This document shows, piece by piece, positions 10,341 through 22,317 of a stretch of DNA of 64,000 nt. The DNA lies in the NCBI RefSeq assembly GCF_020497125.1, contig NC_059082.1, positions 20,697,965 to 20,761,964 on the forward strand, read 5' to 3'. Made by a program: the position numbers and the translations under genes. Under the pieces are notes generated by a model. The model was not told the DNA's origin. It searched no databases and was given only the letters and a program-made list of their open reading frames with translations. The number at the start of each line of letters is the position of its first letter. The stretch's first letter is position 1. This stretch comes from Mauremys mutica. Lineage: Eukaryota > Chordata > Testudines > Geoemydidae.

Positions 10341-12519
10341 CTGCACACCTTGAAAAAACTTGTAATAGTTGTGTATAAAGAGCAAAACTTTCTATCCTAC
10401 CCTCTGCAGGGAATCAGATTAATCCCCGAAGCATGTGATTTGATTATCCTTGTCCTAGGTTATCATTAAATCAAAAAATTTATTCCTAAAAATATCTGCA
10501 CAGCATTTACATCATGAAAGTATATGATTTAGTCAGCAAAAACAAATGACTAGCCTTTCAAGTGTCTTAATCTTTGATACACATGTGTTGGATTTAAGGA
10601 GCTGTCATGGAGAAGCAGATCTTTGCAAACTGAACTAAACCATTCAACTCTGTAAGATGATTTTTTTCTTATTACTCCTTCCATGAGGCGCCTGGGGACA
10701 TTGTTCTCTCACTGTTGACAACTTTCACACTCTTATCCCTACCCCTCTCACCTCAGCGCCCTTTCTCCAGGTGGTAGTACACAGAATAGCTATAGTTGCA
10801 AAAAAGCTGGCTCTTAGCCAACTGCCGGGACTGGAGAGTGATTCTGTACTGGGTTGCTGATTATCTGATCCTAGACACTGAATGCATCACTTCTGTAAAT
10901 TACCAAGCCTGCTCTAGCCAGGGTGGTAGCAAGATCTTATGCCCATCCATTTAATTGTGTGCTATTCAACTGTGGAGACGTGCACTGCAGATGTGTCCCT
11001 TAAATTTTTTTTTAAAATACAGCCTACAATAATGGGCAGAGTAATGGCTACTTTACTAACACTTTAATGTTTTCAAAACATCAGCTAAGGTTTTATACCA
11101 CCCTGAAATTTACCTCTTATATGTATGCTTAGGATCTTATTCTGGCATTTGAAATTTAAATACATATATACTTTTTTCTCCTCTGCAGCCTCTCAGAACA
11201 ACCCAAAGCACACACAGGCACACTGGTGCCTGCGTAATGTTTGACTGAAGGATTGAAGGAGGATTTCAAGCATGAGTACAAGAATTTTCTTCTGACTCTA
11301 TGACTAGTGTATGTCACAGTACATAGTGGAGTAGCAGCAACACCATCTGTCCATGTGGTGATATTCCTAGGGCCTGATTAACTGCAGTGCCAATAAACAT
11401 CCTTGGGAAAAGGGACCAGAGCACACTATGGATCTTCGCATGCCCATGTGGGGGAGGTGACTCTCAATAAGGCTCTAATGCAGAGATGCTTTTACAAAAG
11501 TGAGATAAGTACCATTTGTTTTATGGCACTGTAAACTCTGAGGGGAATCCTACCACTGGGAGGGCCTGGGACATGATCTTGCACATTACTACTACTCAAG
11601 ATACTACAAGAGGGTTGTTGTCACAGTTATTTCAGCTGAAGAAAAGAGATGAACTGTATGGCTTTTGTTTAAGAAAAACCTGTACAGAAATGGCAGCAAA
11701 TAACATTATTCAGTAATTACCCATTAGTCAAGAAGAATATCTGTTTGTAAATATGACCTCTGTAATATTACCAGGGTCAGACAGACCAAGGGCAATCGGC
11801 TGTGTAAGTGTATAAATCAAAGCTGTCTAGGGACTGATGATTTAATTAACGATGTTCTTCAACATTCTGGACAAAACAAATGTCACTCGCTTGCTTAAGT
11901 CCTGTGCTCCTCCCCTTTTTCCACTTTCTCCCTCCCTCCATTTTTGATAACACTTCTTGACCTTCTACTTCTTGAAAGCCAGGGATTTCCACCAAGAGAC
12001 AGCCAGTTAGGCCAACTTGTTTGAATTATCCTAACACCCCAACAAGAAAGATTACAATAGAGCCGTGACTGTATTCACTTGCTGGTTACCTGGCTTTCTT
12101 AGCACAGTTCAAGAGTAAAGCAATAAGTACTGGAATGTATGTAGTTCTTTTATATTAAGTACCTAAATCTGCGAAAAGCATCTGTTGAAACTATTAGATT
12201 CTGGGCACTGATTCTGCTAAATCACATGTTTCCCGTTGTGGAAGGAAAAGAGCTTTTGCAATAACATGTAGAATACATGGAATAAGTCTTCTCTTTCTTT
12301 CTGTGCTCTTTGGCAGTTTGACTGGCTGAGTCAAAGCAAGTTCTGTTCCTTTATCTTTTTTTCAAAATATGCCATAATCTCCAAACTGAAACCGAGTAGG
12401 ATTTGAATAAAATGTTCTCATTCAAGTAATAATTGAATTAATAATCACACTCTAAGCAACAGATTGTGATCCTGAAGCCTGGTTTTTTAAAATTGTCCAT
12501 TGGTGCCTTTTATTTCTAG
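10341..12519. other. No gene recognised
   Basis: Unique-looking AT-rich sequence with no repeat or coding signature. Confidence 0.4.
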
Positions 12520-12544
12520 CGACCATTTTGTGACTTTTCTGCAG

Positions 12545-12672
12545 GTGTGGCCACTGAGCTGCCTCAGGGCAAGGCCAAACCTGCCAAACAAAAGAAACTT
12601 CATGTTGTGGATGTTAACTTTAGTTACCATAGCCAGACAATGCTGCCAGTGGTATGGAAGACAAAATTGCTG
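12545..12672 (+). other. Exon-like open segment after a good splice acceptor (hypothetical)
   Basis: The pyrimidine-rich tract and AG at 12534-12544 (cttttctgcag) precede a frame with coding-like composition. It reads GVATELPQGKAKPAKQKK and then LHVVDVNFSYHSQTMLP, and stops at TAG 12673-12675. An in-frame TAG at 12517-12519 closes the frame upstream. The lysine-rich run and balanced codon use look more gene-like than neighbouring frames, but I recognise no family. No clear donor was found unless the GTATGG near 12652 is used. It could be a terminal exon, a decayed retrocopy, or chance. Confidence 0.2.
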
Positions 12673-12675
12673 TAG

Positions 12676-15600
12676 CCAGCTGTGCTGTTCACAGTCGGAT
12701 GGTTTCTGTGTAGCTCCAAATGGTTATGAAGCCAGTAGCCTGTTGTGGCCAAGGACAGAATGATGGATGATCTACACACAGTGCCCAAGTAGAAAGAATG
12801 GCAGAAGTTCACTTCAGGGTTGTTAAAATGCTAATCTAGGTTAGTTAACAAAAGCCTAATGGAACAGAAAAGTTAGGGGAAATAAACACACCTCATATGT
12901 TACATATGTACACTCCAGATTTGATCTCTCTAGTTAGACAAACATTTGCCTTTGGAAGTTAGACAATTTAACAGTTTTCTTGTTTGAATAAACTGAATCA
13001 ACTTTTGTTATTAGCTGTACTATAATTACTGTCAAGGCATGACAAGGGAAAGTGGACTAAGGCAGACAATACACACAGCTACTGAAAACAGCATCATAAG
13101 GCTAGCAATATGACTTTCACTGAACATTTCTTTCATGTGACATGAGAACTTGAACTTGAAGCTGGCAGCTATTCACAGAACAAGTAACAACTTAATAAAA
13201 TGGCTTAGACGGATTTTAACTGTAACGGCAGCAAGCTTATCTGATGCATAAAAAGAGATAATCCGTTCTAACAGCAGTTTTGATTCGATCAACATTTGCA
13301 CCATTTTAATTACATATAGGACTGCTTGTATTACCCAATGCAAATATTATGCCTTCCATCTTTTCCTTAACTGTTCCTGGGACAAATTTTTAATTTCTCC
13401 AATAGCAGGATATATGTTTACATTTCTTACTGGAATTATAGTATGTGATCACCTTCTTATTTTCTTATTTAGTTGCTAAGCAAGAAATAGGGCAGCCTCC
13501 CTCCATCTCCTGTATTTATTAATCAAAGCAAAAAAACAAAAATGTTTGTTGGAAAATATTAGGGACCAACTGAGCAATAAACAAACAATGCAAGTATTTC
13601 CTTGGTCTTACAAGGCAAAGACAAAAATTGAAGCAAAGCTACTTTTTATAATTTTACTCACTATAACATGCAGGTAAGAACTGGCCATATCCACATATGC
13701 TCTTCATGTGATTTCTTGCTGGAAATGTTTTGTTTCTTTTTCAGAAAGAAGAGTAGTAACCAAGCCATTTTCAATATGTATATAAAAGAGGGCCATGGCA
13801 AAACTCCTATTGCCTTCAATGTGAGCAAGACCCATTCCTGTGTTAAGTGCAGTAATTTAAAACATGTATGTAATCAGACCAGCAGTTGTGACAATTAGTC
13901 ATATCTACATAGAGCCTTGTAGTTTAAGATTTTTTAAGTGATTTTTACTACTACTTCATTACCATCCTATATCTCATTTGATGGTACATATCTGATCTAG
14001 AACCTATTTAGACACAGTGAATTGGACACAATTAAGCATTCTCTCTAAATGTGTGAACTTCATAAGACTAGATCAAAGTTCTAGCAGTTCCAAGGGCTAA
14101 GGTGTTTGCTGCCACACTCATAACAAATCAGCCATACAAAAGAGGCAGAAATGTTAGATGGTTCAGCTAAAAGGGCATCAGTGATTGAAACAAATGCAGC
14201 CACACAGCTGGCTTGTGGAGCTGTGACAAAGCTGGTCACTGTATTCCTAGCACACCCTCCTGCATCACACAAAGCATGTTTAGATGATGATATCTTTGTT
14301 GCATCCCTAGCAGAAATGAAGAGGTAGTGACAGACTGCAGGATATGAAGGAGAATGGTAGTTCAATGTAACTAAAGATGCAGATGAAAGTGAGCAGCCTG
14401 TTAAATAACCCAATTTAAAGCCTCTGGGTTACAGTTTTGGCTATCCTTTGAAAACAAATTCAATATACTTAATTTAAAAATGAGAGTAAATTCCTAATGC
14501 AAACTCTTTCTTTCCGTTTTTAAAACAGCCAAGTATATTAGTTCCTATAAAAAGTGTTAAAGTTTATGATTATATAGAGAAAAAAAATCACAGGGCTCAT
14601 CTGGCAATTTCTATTTGTCCAAGCCAGAGTAAATGTTTATACAATATCTGCCAACATAACAGAATATGCCTGTCACTCACTACATTAAACATGATTGTAT
14701 ACAGCTTAATTTACTGAATTAGATACATACACATTTGAGGTGGATAATTTTTATAGCGTGAATAAAGCCGAATAAAAGCCTTTTGCCACTACAGAGCTAG
14801 TACAGCCTCATAGTGAGCTTCCAGACATCTCAAGAATATAAAGAAGGAATCTTGGAAAAATCCTCAATAAAAGGATTTTCATGAGAGTGATACACAAGTA
14901 TTAAAAAGCCTCTGAAGAATTAGGAAGAAATTCCACCAAGACGACAACACTTAAAAGAAGGAAGAATTAATGCCATTACTAAAAGACTTTTATGCTTCTT
15001 TGGAACACTAATAACTTAATGCAGAGCTAAAGTTATTCTAGTACAGACATGTTTCCCCCCTGAAAATAACTAAGCAAAATGTCATGGATTTTACATAAGT
15101 CAAGGATGATTAATTTTTCAGTTACAGTTCTTTGCTGCAAATTCTCTATATTGTTCGCTGGGACTGTGTGGGGCGTACATATAAACTACAGTACTGATTG
15201 CATAGTAAGTACTACATCTGTATACATTACCAACAGTCACATTACTGCTGACACATGCCTGAGTAAGTACATCCGTCTGCATAGATGTGTGTGTGTATGT
15301 AGCTATTTTATACACTGAGGGCCAAATTTTGCTCGGAGGTTTTCTCATAGACCTAAAACTAGCAGAATTTCACCAACACTATTAAACAATTTGGAGACCA
15401 GAGAACCTCTATGTCCTCTACCTTACTGGAGTACTATATTCATGCTACACACTTGGAACTATAGTGTTTTGAATTAATGAAATTCAGAAGCTTAAAGCAT
15501 TTAATTGCATTTTCCAGCCATACAATATGTTTATGTAGAAGAGACATCAAATACAAAACACAATGACAGGGCATTTGAAAAAGATCCCTTTTAAAACACA

Positions 15601-15959
15601 GGCTTAATCTCCACCTAGAAATAACTGTGCACCCTTTCATTTCTATCCAGGTTTTATAAATAATAAAGGCAGCTGCAACCCATTGCTAATTACTCTGTTT
15701 AAGCTGCTGTACCAGTTGCTGCAGAGCCGAAACAAAGTTTCGCCACTTTACACTTAAACAAAACGTTGCTGTCATCAGGCGAGCAGGGTGAAAGGGTTAA
15801 GATATTCTTGCCATTGCAAAGGGATAATGCAGAATTGACTCTTATTTGTTTCCATCCATAATTGATGGTAGCTTGAAATATAGCTCCCTCTGGCTCCCAA
15901 CGCGTGACTAGTACCGACTACTGGAGGAACCACGAAGGTTCGGCCAAGATTATCCAATA
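12676..15959. other. No gene recognised; long unique-looking AT-rich stretch
   Basis: No transposon terminus, coding domain or RNA gene seen. A degenerate agtcaatgg-like repeat half lies at 13783-13855. The 110-codon minus frame at 14081-14413 has no recognisable domain. Confidence 0.4.
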
Positions 15960-16256
15960 AATCATTTCTAACGGGGGACAGAGGGGCCTGATCCGGCTCC
16001 GACGGGAGCAGCAGACTGGAGCTGCCACGCAGAGGAATTTCCCAGGCAGGCAGCACCAGGGCTCGCTGGGCACGGGCGCTGCATGCCCCCGCCATCAGGA
16101 AGCTCGCAGCCTGCTAGCCCAGGCGTGGCAAGCGCTCTCCCGTAGGTGCTGGAACTAGGGGTGGTGGGTGCTCCTGCACCCCCTGGCTTGACGTGGGTGC
16201 CATTATCTCCGGGGTTTACAGGTTGGTTCAGTGGCTCTCAGCCCCCCCACCCCCGC

Positions 16257-16275
16257 CACACACACACACACACAC
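16257..16275. repeat. (CA)n microsatellite
   Basis: About nine uninterrupted CA units at the edge of the CpG island. Confidence 0.95.
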
Positions 16276-16483
16276 TGTTCAGCACCCCGTGCTCTCCTGA
16301 CTTCACGAGCGGCTGGTTAACTCACATGCAACCTCAAAGCCACTTAACGTGCCCAGGGAGGGGCGCAGGAGCGGGCGCCTTGGGGGCAGGGGCGGCTGCT
16401 TTGGGGGAGCGGCGGCGCCTGGCACTGGCAGGACTGGCTCGAGCAGCGCACGCGAGGCAGTGCTGGGGAGCGGCGGGGGAGCC

Positions 16484-16533
16484 ATGCAGCGGGGCACCGC
16501 AGGCGGCTGCCAGCACCGCGGCAGGAGTAACAG
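16484..16533 (+). other. Candidate first coding exon in the CpG island (weak)
   Basis: ATG at 16484 sits in a good Kozak context (gagccATGc) and opens MQRGTAGGCQHRGRSN. Then comes a donor-like CAG|GTAGTG at 16533/16534. Read without splicing, the frame hits TAG two bases into the putative intron. No acceptor or second exon could be tied to it and the peptide is not recognised. Confidence 0.15.
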
Positions 16534-17188
16534 GTAGTGCCTATTGCTGCCCCCGTCCCGGCGCGCTGCTCCCCCCGCGGCTGTGCAGCGGGCGGCTGGA
16601 GCCGGGGCGCCCCAGGGTCCCCACGGCAGGCTGGCTGCTAAGGGCGCTCTCTGGCCGGTGCCTCCTGCCAGGCGTCCCCAACCCACTCCGGGCAGCGCGG
16701 GCTGGCACAGCCGGGGGGAGGCGTTCAAAACAAGCCCTCCCCAGCCCAGCCCCGCTCAGTGCCAATGGCCTCTAGGCGGCACCTCCCCGCCGGCCTCGGA
16801 CCCACCTACCTTTGCCCAAAATAAACACCACTAGGCTCCCGAGACCAACTTGCGCGTCGCAGCCCGGGGACGCAGCCTCTAACGCCGAGGCAATCTCCGC
16901 GCAAACGGGGACGGGCTCGGCACCGTCCCTGCAGACGCTGGGAAGTTTTTACCCTCTCTCCCGTCTCCTCCTCGCCCCCCGCCCCCCGCCCCAGGCACGC
17001 AGAGTCGGCAACAAGCAAGTAAAAATAACCTTTGCTCAGCCTATTTTTGTCCCTCACCCGCCAGCCTGGCAATGCGCACTGCAACCCTCGCCTGGGCACT
17101 GTGCAGCCAGCGACGGCGAGAGATGCGGCGGCTGCCGCGGCTCAGCCTCAGCCCTGCCAGCGCCCAGGGCTGCAAATGAAGCGCTTAC

Positions 17189-17380
17189 CTCATAAGGGAA
17201 GGCGAGCGCTACGGCAAAACCCAAAGCCGGAGGCGAGCGTCGGGATGCTCCGGCGTAATCCTGAACCCCGCCAGCGCCGGGACAAACCGGGAGCAAAACA
17301 AACGCGCGCACAGCAAATGGTGTAATTCGATCCCGCTCCAGTCAATCCGTCAAGAGCGGCTGGAGCCCAGGGTCCCACCC
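17189..17380 (-). other. Candidate non-coding first exon on the minus strand (weak)
   Basis: On the minus strand, GC-rich sequence ends in ccttatgag|gtaagcgc, a near-consensus donor with the exon end at 17189. It lies inside the CpG island. The start is unknown; 17380 is an arbitrary upstream limit. An initiator-type non-coding exon is plausible but unproven. Confidence 0.2.
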
Positions 17381-17480
17381 CCCTAGGCTCGCAGAGGCAG
17401 GCTTGGGCCGCTCGCCCTCACTGGCTGCTGTAGCTGAGGCCCCCAGCGCTGGGTGACCCTTCAGTGGCCTCTCCTCCTCC

Positions 17481-18212
17481 TCAGCCCCCACCGCCCAGGA
17501 GCTGCTACACCAGCTCCAAGCACCTCAGCCACACTGGCAGCGGTCATGAAGGAGCCTGCTCTCTCCCGCTTCCCCCGCCTTTCTTATGCAGGGCTTATTT
17601 CAGACATCCTGAGGACAAACAACTGCTGCCAAAAGGAGCTGCATGCACAGTCTTTCAGCAAAGTTCAGCCTTAGTTTTTCTCGGTCAGGCAATTTCTTGC
17701 CTCCCCATCACACCACCACTTTAGCACCTCTAAGGGAAACAGTTGGGACGAGGCAATCAAACAGCATTTTATCTTTGTGTGGAGTACACACAGGCACTCT
17801 TATGTCCACTTTGAAGGAAAGCCATTCAGTCCAGTATAATTTTGCACACTAATGAAAGTCAGTTTTACAGTGAAAGAGGAGGAGAAAGGGGGAAAAAAAA
17901 GATGTCCTTGAAGTGACATCATTTGAAGTAGCCCATCATCAGCAGAAAAAAAAGTCATATATTCAGAAACAAAGGTTTTAATCTTAGAAATTAATTCCAT
18001 GAGCCCGCTATTATTTATTAATTTTCAGCTGGACTATGAATCACTTAAAGCTTAAAATGGCATGAAAGACTTTGGAGGCTCCTTGGGGAAAAAAGAAAAG
18101 AAAAAAAATGATTGTTCACCAAACTTTATCATAAACAGAATTTCATCTTTAAAATAATGCACAGCTTGTCACTGGGAAAGCATTCGAATTACTCAAGCTT
18201 TAGGTCCGGCGC
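17481..18212. other. No feature recognised
   Basis: GC content falls back to background. Short overlapping open frames at 17453-17852 have no recognisable domains. An A-rich run lies at 18090-18107. Confidence 0.4.
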
Positions 18213-18325
18213 CTGTATTTTTCACTTTATGCATCTGATGAAGTGGGTTCTAGCCCACGAAAGCTTATGCCATTGTTTTTGCTGATACGGGCTAACAAGG
18301 CTACCCCTCTGAAATCCATACCCCA
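18213..18325 (+). mobile_element. Penelope-like terminal fragment with hammerhead-like core
   Basis: The start resembles tatttttcactttatgcatc and the end gctaacaaggctacccctctga, sharing the 3' motif with the insertion at 8028-8121. Within it, 18231-18270 has CTGATGA (18235-18241), a GTGGG/CCCAC hairpin (18243-18247 with 18254-18258), GAAA (18259-18262) and a GC-TTAT-GC mini-hairpin. This order is that of hammerhead self-cleaving ribozymes, which Penelope-like elements are known to carry. Deviations: one extra A between CTGATGA and the hairpin, and C in place of the expected U16.1 next to the cleavage site. This copy is probably inactive. Confidence 0.55.
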
Positions 18326-21215
18326 ACTGTTTCACCTAAACTTGTGAAACTGAACAACAGTAAATACCCTGCAGGTTGTTGCTGAACTGTCCTTCCCCTA
18401 ATTTTTTTTCCCTCACAGAACTTGTGAGTAGGTGCTACTTACACTGAAGAAATATGCTGGGCTGATCCTGCAAGTCTGTACTCAGCCAAAACTCACATTG
18501 CCTCCACAGTGGGAGTTTTGCATGTTGAGAGCCAAGTAAACTAAGTAAAGACTGCAGGATTTGGCCCACAGTAAATTCTCTTCAGTGACTGTTCCAAAAA
18601 ACTCTCAGTCATGGGAATAGGACATTTCTGGCACATCAGTCCTTTGTCTGTTTCACTCTGATGTTCTCTGGTGGCCACAGGCTGAAAGCTACATCATTGC
18701 AGGCTTCTGTACAGCAGACATCCAGCATAGCTATTTTGTGACCCAGAAGCTTTTGCCTCTTTAGAGGTGTAAGGACATTCTTTACTTTCTGCTTTGAGGG
18801 AACAACTCTATGCTGCAGGCATTAAAATTTTCACACTGACTGAAAGTGCTGGGATGGTGACTATTGGCTTGATTAGGAATCAAGATGCAAACCTGAGGGC
18901 AGAGAAAGCTTATAGTGTGCAGTGTGACAGCATCACGGAGAAGGATTCAGTTCACTAAATATCTCTGCAGTCTTTATACTCAGAAGCATATACGCTGCAC
19001 AGAGCCTCTTTTCTCTCATTTTACAGAACTTTCAGACTCATGTATGCAGGCTGCCCATGCCAAAAAATTAAACCTGGGCATGGGGTGAGTCTCCCTGTTC
19101 TCTGCATGTCCTACAGCAGTTCTTACTAGGAAAACTGCAGTCCATGAGGGCATACCAGTATTTTCATACTGAACCTCATTCTTCAAGGGTTTTGTAATTG
19201 ATCCTTAAAAATTTACCTAGCACTTAAATTTAGGATTACCACAGCATAGGTTCCATGGGAAGTCTAGAACACCCAACAGCACTCGCCTTGTGCTGTCTGC
19301 ATGCTTTCCAGCTCAGGTGAGCAAAGGGGGAGGAAGACTCCCTGTGATCTGTTTCCCCACTCACAATCTGGCCCTTAACATTCCAGATATCAGACTGGGA
19401 GACCAATCAGAGAATGCGCATATAATTTTAAAAGCGGTTTCAGTTTAACACATGACATCAAGATGATGTCCTTTGGATAAGTCGTAAAAGTGGTGTTTGA
19501 TGTCTTGTGCTTTCATTTAAGGACCAATTACGCTTTCTGTAAGAATAGGGGTGTCACTTATGGTGCCATGGTCAAATCACAATAATGTTAGGATTTGATA
19601 ATGGTTAAATCATCACAGCCACTATATTTTAACAAAAATATTTACCAGTTTTTCTATTATTTTCCTTCAATAAACACTCCTAATCCAATGCATTTCAATG
19701 GAGTTAAAAGGCATCTCCCTACTGTACAGAACTATTAGATATGTAATTAATTGCTGTGAAGATGTGCACAGTTCTTATTGTATTAACTGCCTTTGACTCA
19801 GCCTTGCAAAATGAACAGATACATTATGACTTACACTATTGTAATAAACAAAGATAAAAAATGAACTAGATTGTAGTTATTATGGCTGCTTGTAATTAGG
19901 GCTGACAATTTTAGATTTAAGGTGCTATTTAGTGACTAATTCCCAAACCCCCAAAGCAGCAGTAAATAATAATTTGTACTGATATTAGTTTATACCGATA
20001 TGCACAAAATATTATTTTCATGCAGCTTTTGGTTTCATGCAGCATTAGCCCCAGTCAATATCACACTGAGGAGCGGTACTAGGGGGCAGGGCTGATAGTC
20101 ACAGACATGTATATTGAGCACCACGTGAATACATGCAGAGCTCTTCAAGGAAAAATGGGCTTTTCATCGGCACTGATTATTAAAGAACCCGCTTCTTGAT
20201 GCCTTTCTCTGGATTTTTAAAAGCCTACATGCTGAAAATAGGAAGACCAAACGGTAATATTTCTTCTCTCATCATTGGTACAGGGATATGGCCCTACAGC
20301 CTGTAGCTGCTAATTACCAGGTGTTCAAATCCTACCATTTCCTTATAAAAAATTTAAAGGGGTTTAATATGCCTGATGGATACCTGAGGAACCTTTCGGT
20401 TCCCTGGCTTTAGCCTCCTGCCCCTATGAATCCACATCACAGCCACCAAATCCCGTTAGTGGCTGACTGTTCAGACCTCCCTTTAGAACACATTAACACC
20501 AGGCTTTAATCTGCCAGAGTGGAGCTGCTCTATGCTCAGACTTGAGTGTGCTGCGTATTCAGTGCTCCCAGCTCCTGCTGGATTGGGGAATATAAGACTA
20601 GGATTCAAATTCCTCTGCTTGACAGGCAGAGCATTACAAGTTGGCCAGCCACTTTTGTTCCTTGAGTCCCGGATTTCCAATAATGTAAGTCATAAGAGGA
20701 CTACTTCCGCCTGTGATTTACAGCAATAAACTAGACACACAAATTGCTATTATAAGACTGCTGGGTTGTATGGATGCTGGGAAACACGTATTTATAACAA
20801 GTACAGCACCGACCAACGGCAAGCATAAAGGTAGAGATCACAGTTTTATCGCTAAATAGTATCCAGTCCACATTGTACATTACCAGCGTTCTCCACAACA
20901 TTAAAAATGGTATTTCCTCAGTTTTCTGTAATAACTCCCAGTGTACTGCTCCTCAAGAAAAAATATGGGAGAGATTTTTTAAGCAATTACAGTTTTCTAA
21001 AATATGCCTAATAGACATGTAACATTTTTAGCACCTTCATGATGGTTGAGTTGAAAGTTTTTCTTAAAATGCTTCTGACTGTCAAACTCTCACTTTAAAA
21101 TCATTGTTCTCCTGTTTTCTATTTTTCTAGCCTACCTTGTGTCTCCAGATGTGTGGCAGCCTTAGGTGACATACCTGTCATCTCAGAGACATGGGGATAA
21201 TTTTCTGCTAACATG
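18326..21215. other. No gene recognised
   Basis: AT-rich unique-looking sequence with no transposon terminus or coding signature. Confidence 0.4.
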
Positions 21216-22317
21216 GACTGGGGCTTATACAGCCTGTCACATTTGGTTTATTTACATTTTTTTCTTTTTAAATAATTAGGAATTATGTAGTTTTTACCAA
21301 AGCAGAAAATTTCTTGAAAGAATGTTTGCTTTGCACTTCATTTAAAATATGAACAGGGGGTCCAAGCTTGCATTCCTTAGACAAAACAGCCACTGAAAGC
21401 TTGGGGTGTGTGCTGCAGGCAGGAGAGCCATCTATTGGGATTTTAAAGTGATAAGCTTGAAATCCACTCTCAGCCTTCAATCTGTCTCTACATCCCCAAT
21501 CCACTCGATGCAGGCAGATGTAATGTAGTAGTAAGTGTCAGATCCAGACTGAAGCCGATGCTGCCACTGGGGAGATGCGGCAGGACACAGAGCCCTCGGT
21601 GGCCAGGATGTCCTGGGACAGGACGACAGGCTTGCTGTCTCTGGGCTCCTCTGCTGGGTATTCGATTGCTCAGCCTCGCGTCTGTCTCTACACCCCCAAT
21701 CCACTCAGTGGAGGCAGATGCAATGTGGTAGTAACAATTAATATAATAAAAGAGACCCACAAATATTTGGTGTTGCACCTGGCCTATTTTCTGTCCTACT
21801 CCCCTGCTCAGCTAGTGACTAACAAGAAGGATTCTGCTACTTGCCAGGTGGTGCAGGGCAAGGAATTTCTAGGACCCTCATAGCTGGCTGCAGAGTAAAG
21901 ATTGCCTCAGTAAAGATGGAGTAAGGCACTGGTCTGTTGTTTGTAAATTCTTTGTATTGTATATTTTAATTATTGCCAAACACCTAAAGTGAAGTCTGGG
22001 TGCTTAGAAGTCAAAGAGAATAAAATCAATTCAAAGAGTGAACATAGCAAGGCCCTAGCATACCCCAGCACTAGTCACAACATTGAGCCTTTTTTAAAAA
22101 GTCTGTAGAAGCTGGCAAAATAGCTTTTACAAACACCTTTTCCCCTTGAACTTTTTTATTTTAAATGAAGTGCAAAGCAAACATTATTTCAAGAAATTTT
22201 CTGCTTTGGCGTTCCCTTGCAAAGAAAGCTGCAGTGGTAAAAACTACATAATTCCTAATCATTTAAAAAGAACCACCCTGTAAATAAACCAAGTGTGACA
22301 GGCTGTATAGGCCCCAT
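21216..22317. repeat. Large imperfect inverted repeat (arms about 130-165 bp, loop about 800 bp)
   Basis: The left arm 21216-21350 (containing atacagcctgtcacatttgg, taattaggaattatgtagtt, gcagaaaatttcttgaaa) is the reverse complement of 22158-22317 with few differences. The right arm has an extra segment of about 25 bp near 22209-22234. The loop is otherwise unrelated and holds a 200-bp-offset direct repeat. It could be one element with long terminal inverted repeats or two copies of one repeat in opposite orientation. No target duplication was resolved. Confidence 0.75.
21471..21733. repeat. Direct repeat pair, exactly 200 bp apart
   Basis: 21471-21533 and 21671-21733 share about 63 bp, including ctgtctctaca(t/c)ccccaatcc and then gcagatg(t/c)aatgt(a/g)gtagta. 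The spacer is a more GC-rich stretch. It lies inside the loop of the inverted repeat at 21216-22317. Confidence 0.8.

Larger units (their letters stand above)
15960..17480. promoter_or_regulatory. CpG island, candidate (possibly bidirectional) promoter
   Basis: GC content and CpG density rise sharply compared with the AT-rich flanks. Many CGC, GCG and GC-box-like GGGGCGG or CCGCCC motifs occur, with no tandem structure or transposon terminus to explain them. Two candidate splice donors face outward: CAG|GTAGTG on plus (exon end 16533) and GAG|GTAAGC on minus (exon end 17189). A CA-dinucleotide run is at 16257-16275. In vertebrates such islands usually mark gene starts. Long open frames here (up to 209 codons at 16146-16775) are expected in GC-rich DNA and are not called as genes. 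Confidence 0.55.

Noticed and set aside
16146..16775. 209-codon frame in the CpG island
   Set aside because: Several overlapping frames are open on both strands, composition is Ala/Gly/Pro/Arg only, and no domain is seen. This is expected from GC richness.
21471..21733. Tandem satellite
   Set aside because: Only two copies at a 200-bp offset, with unlike spacer.
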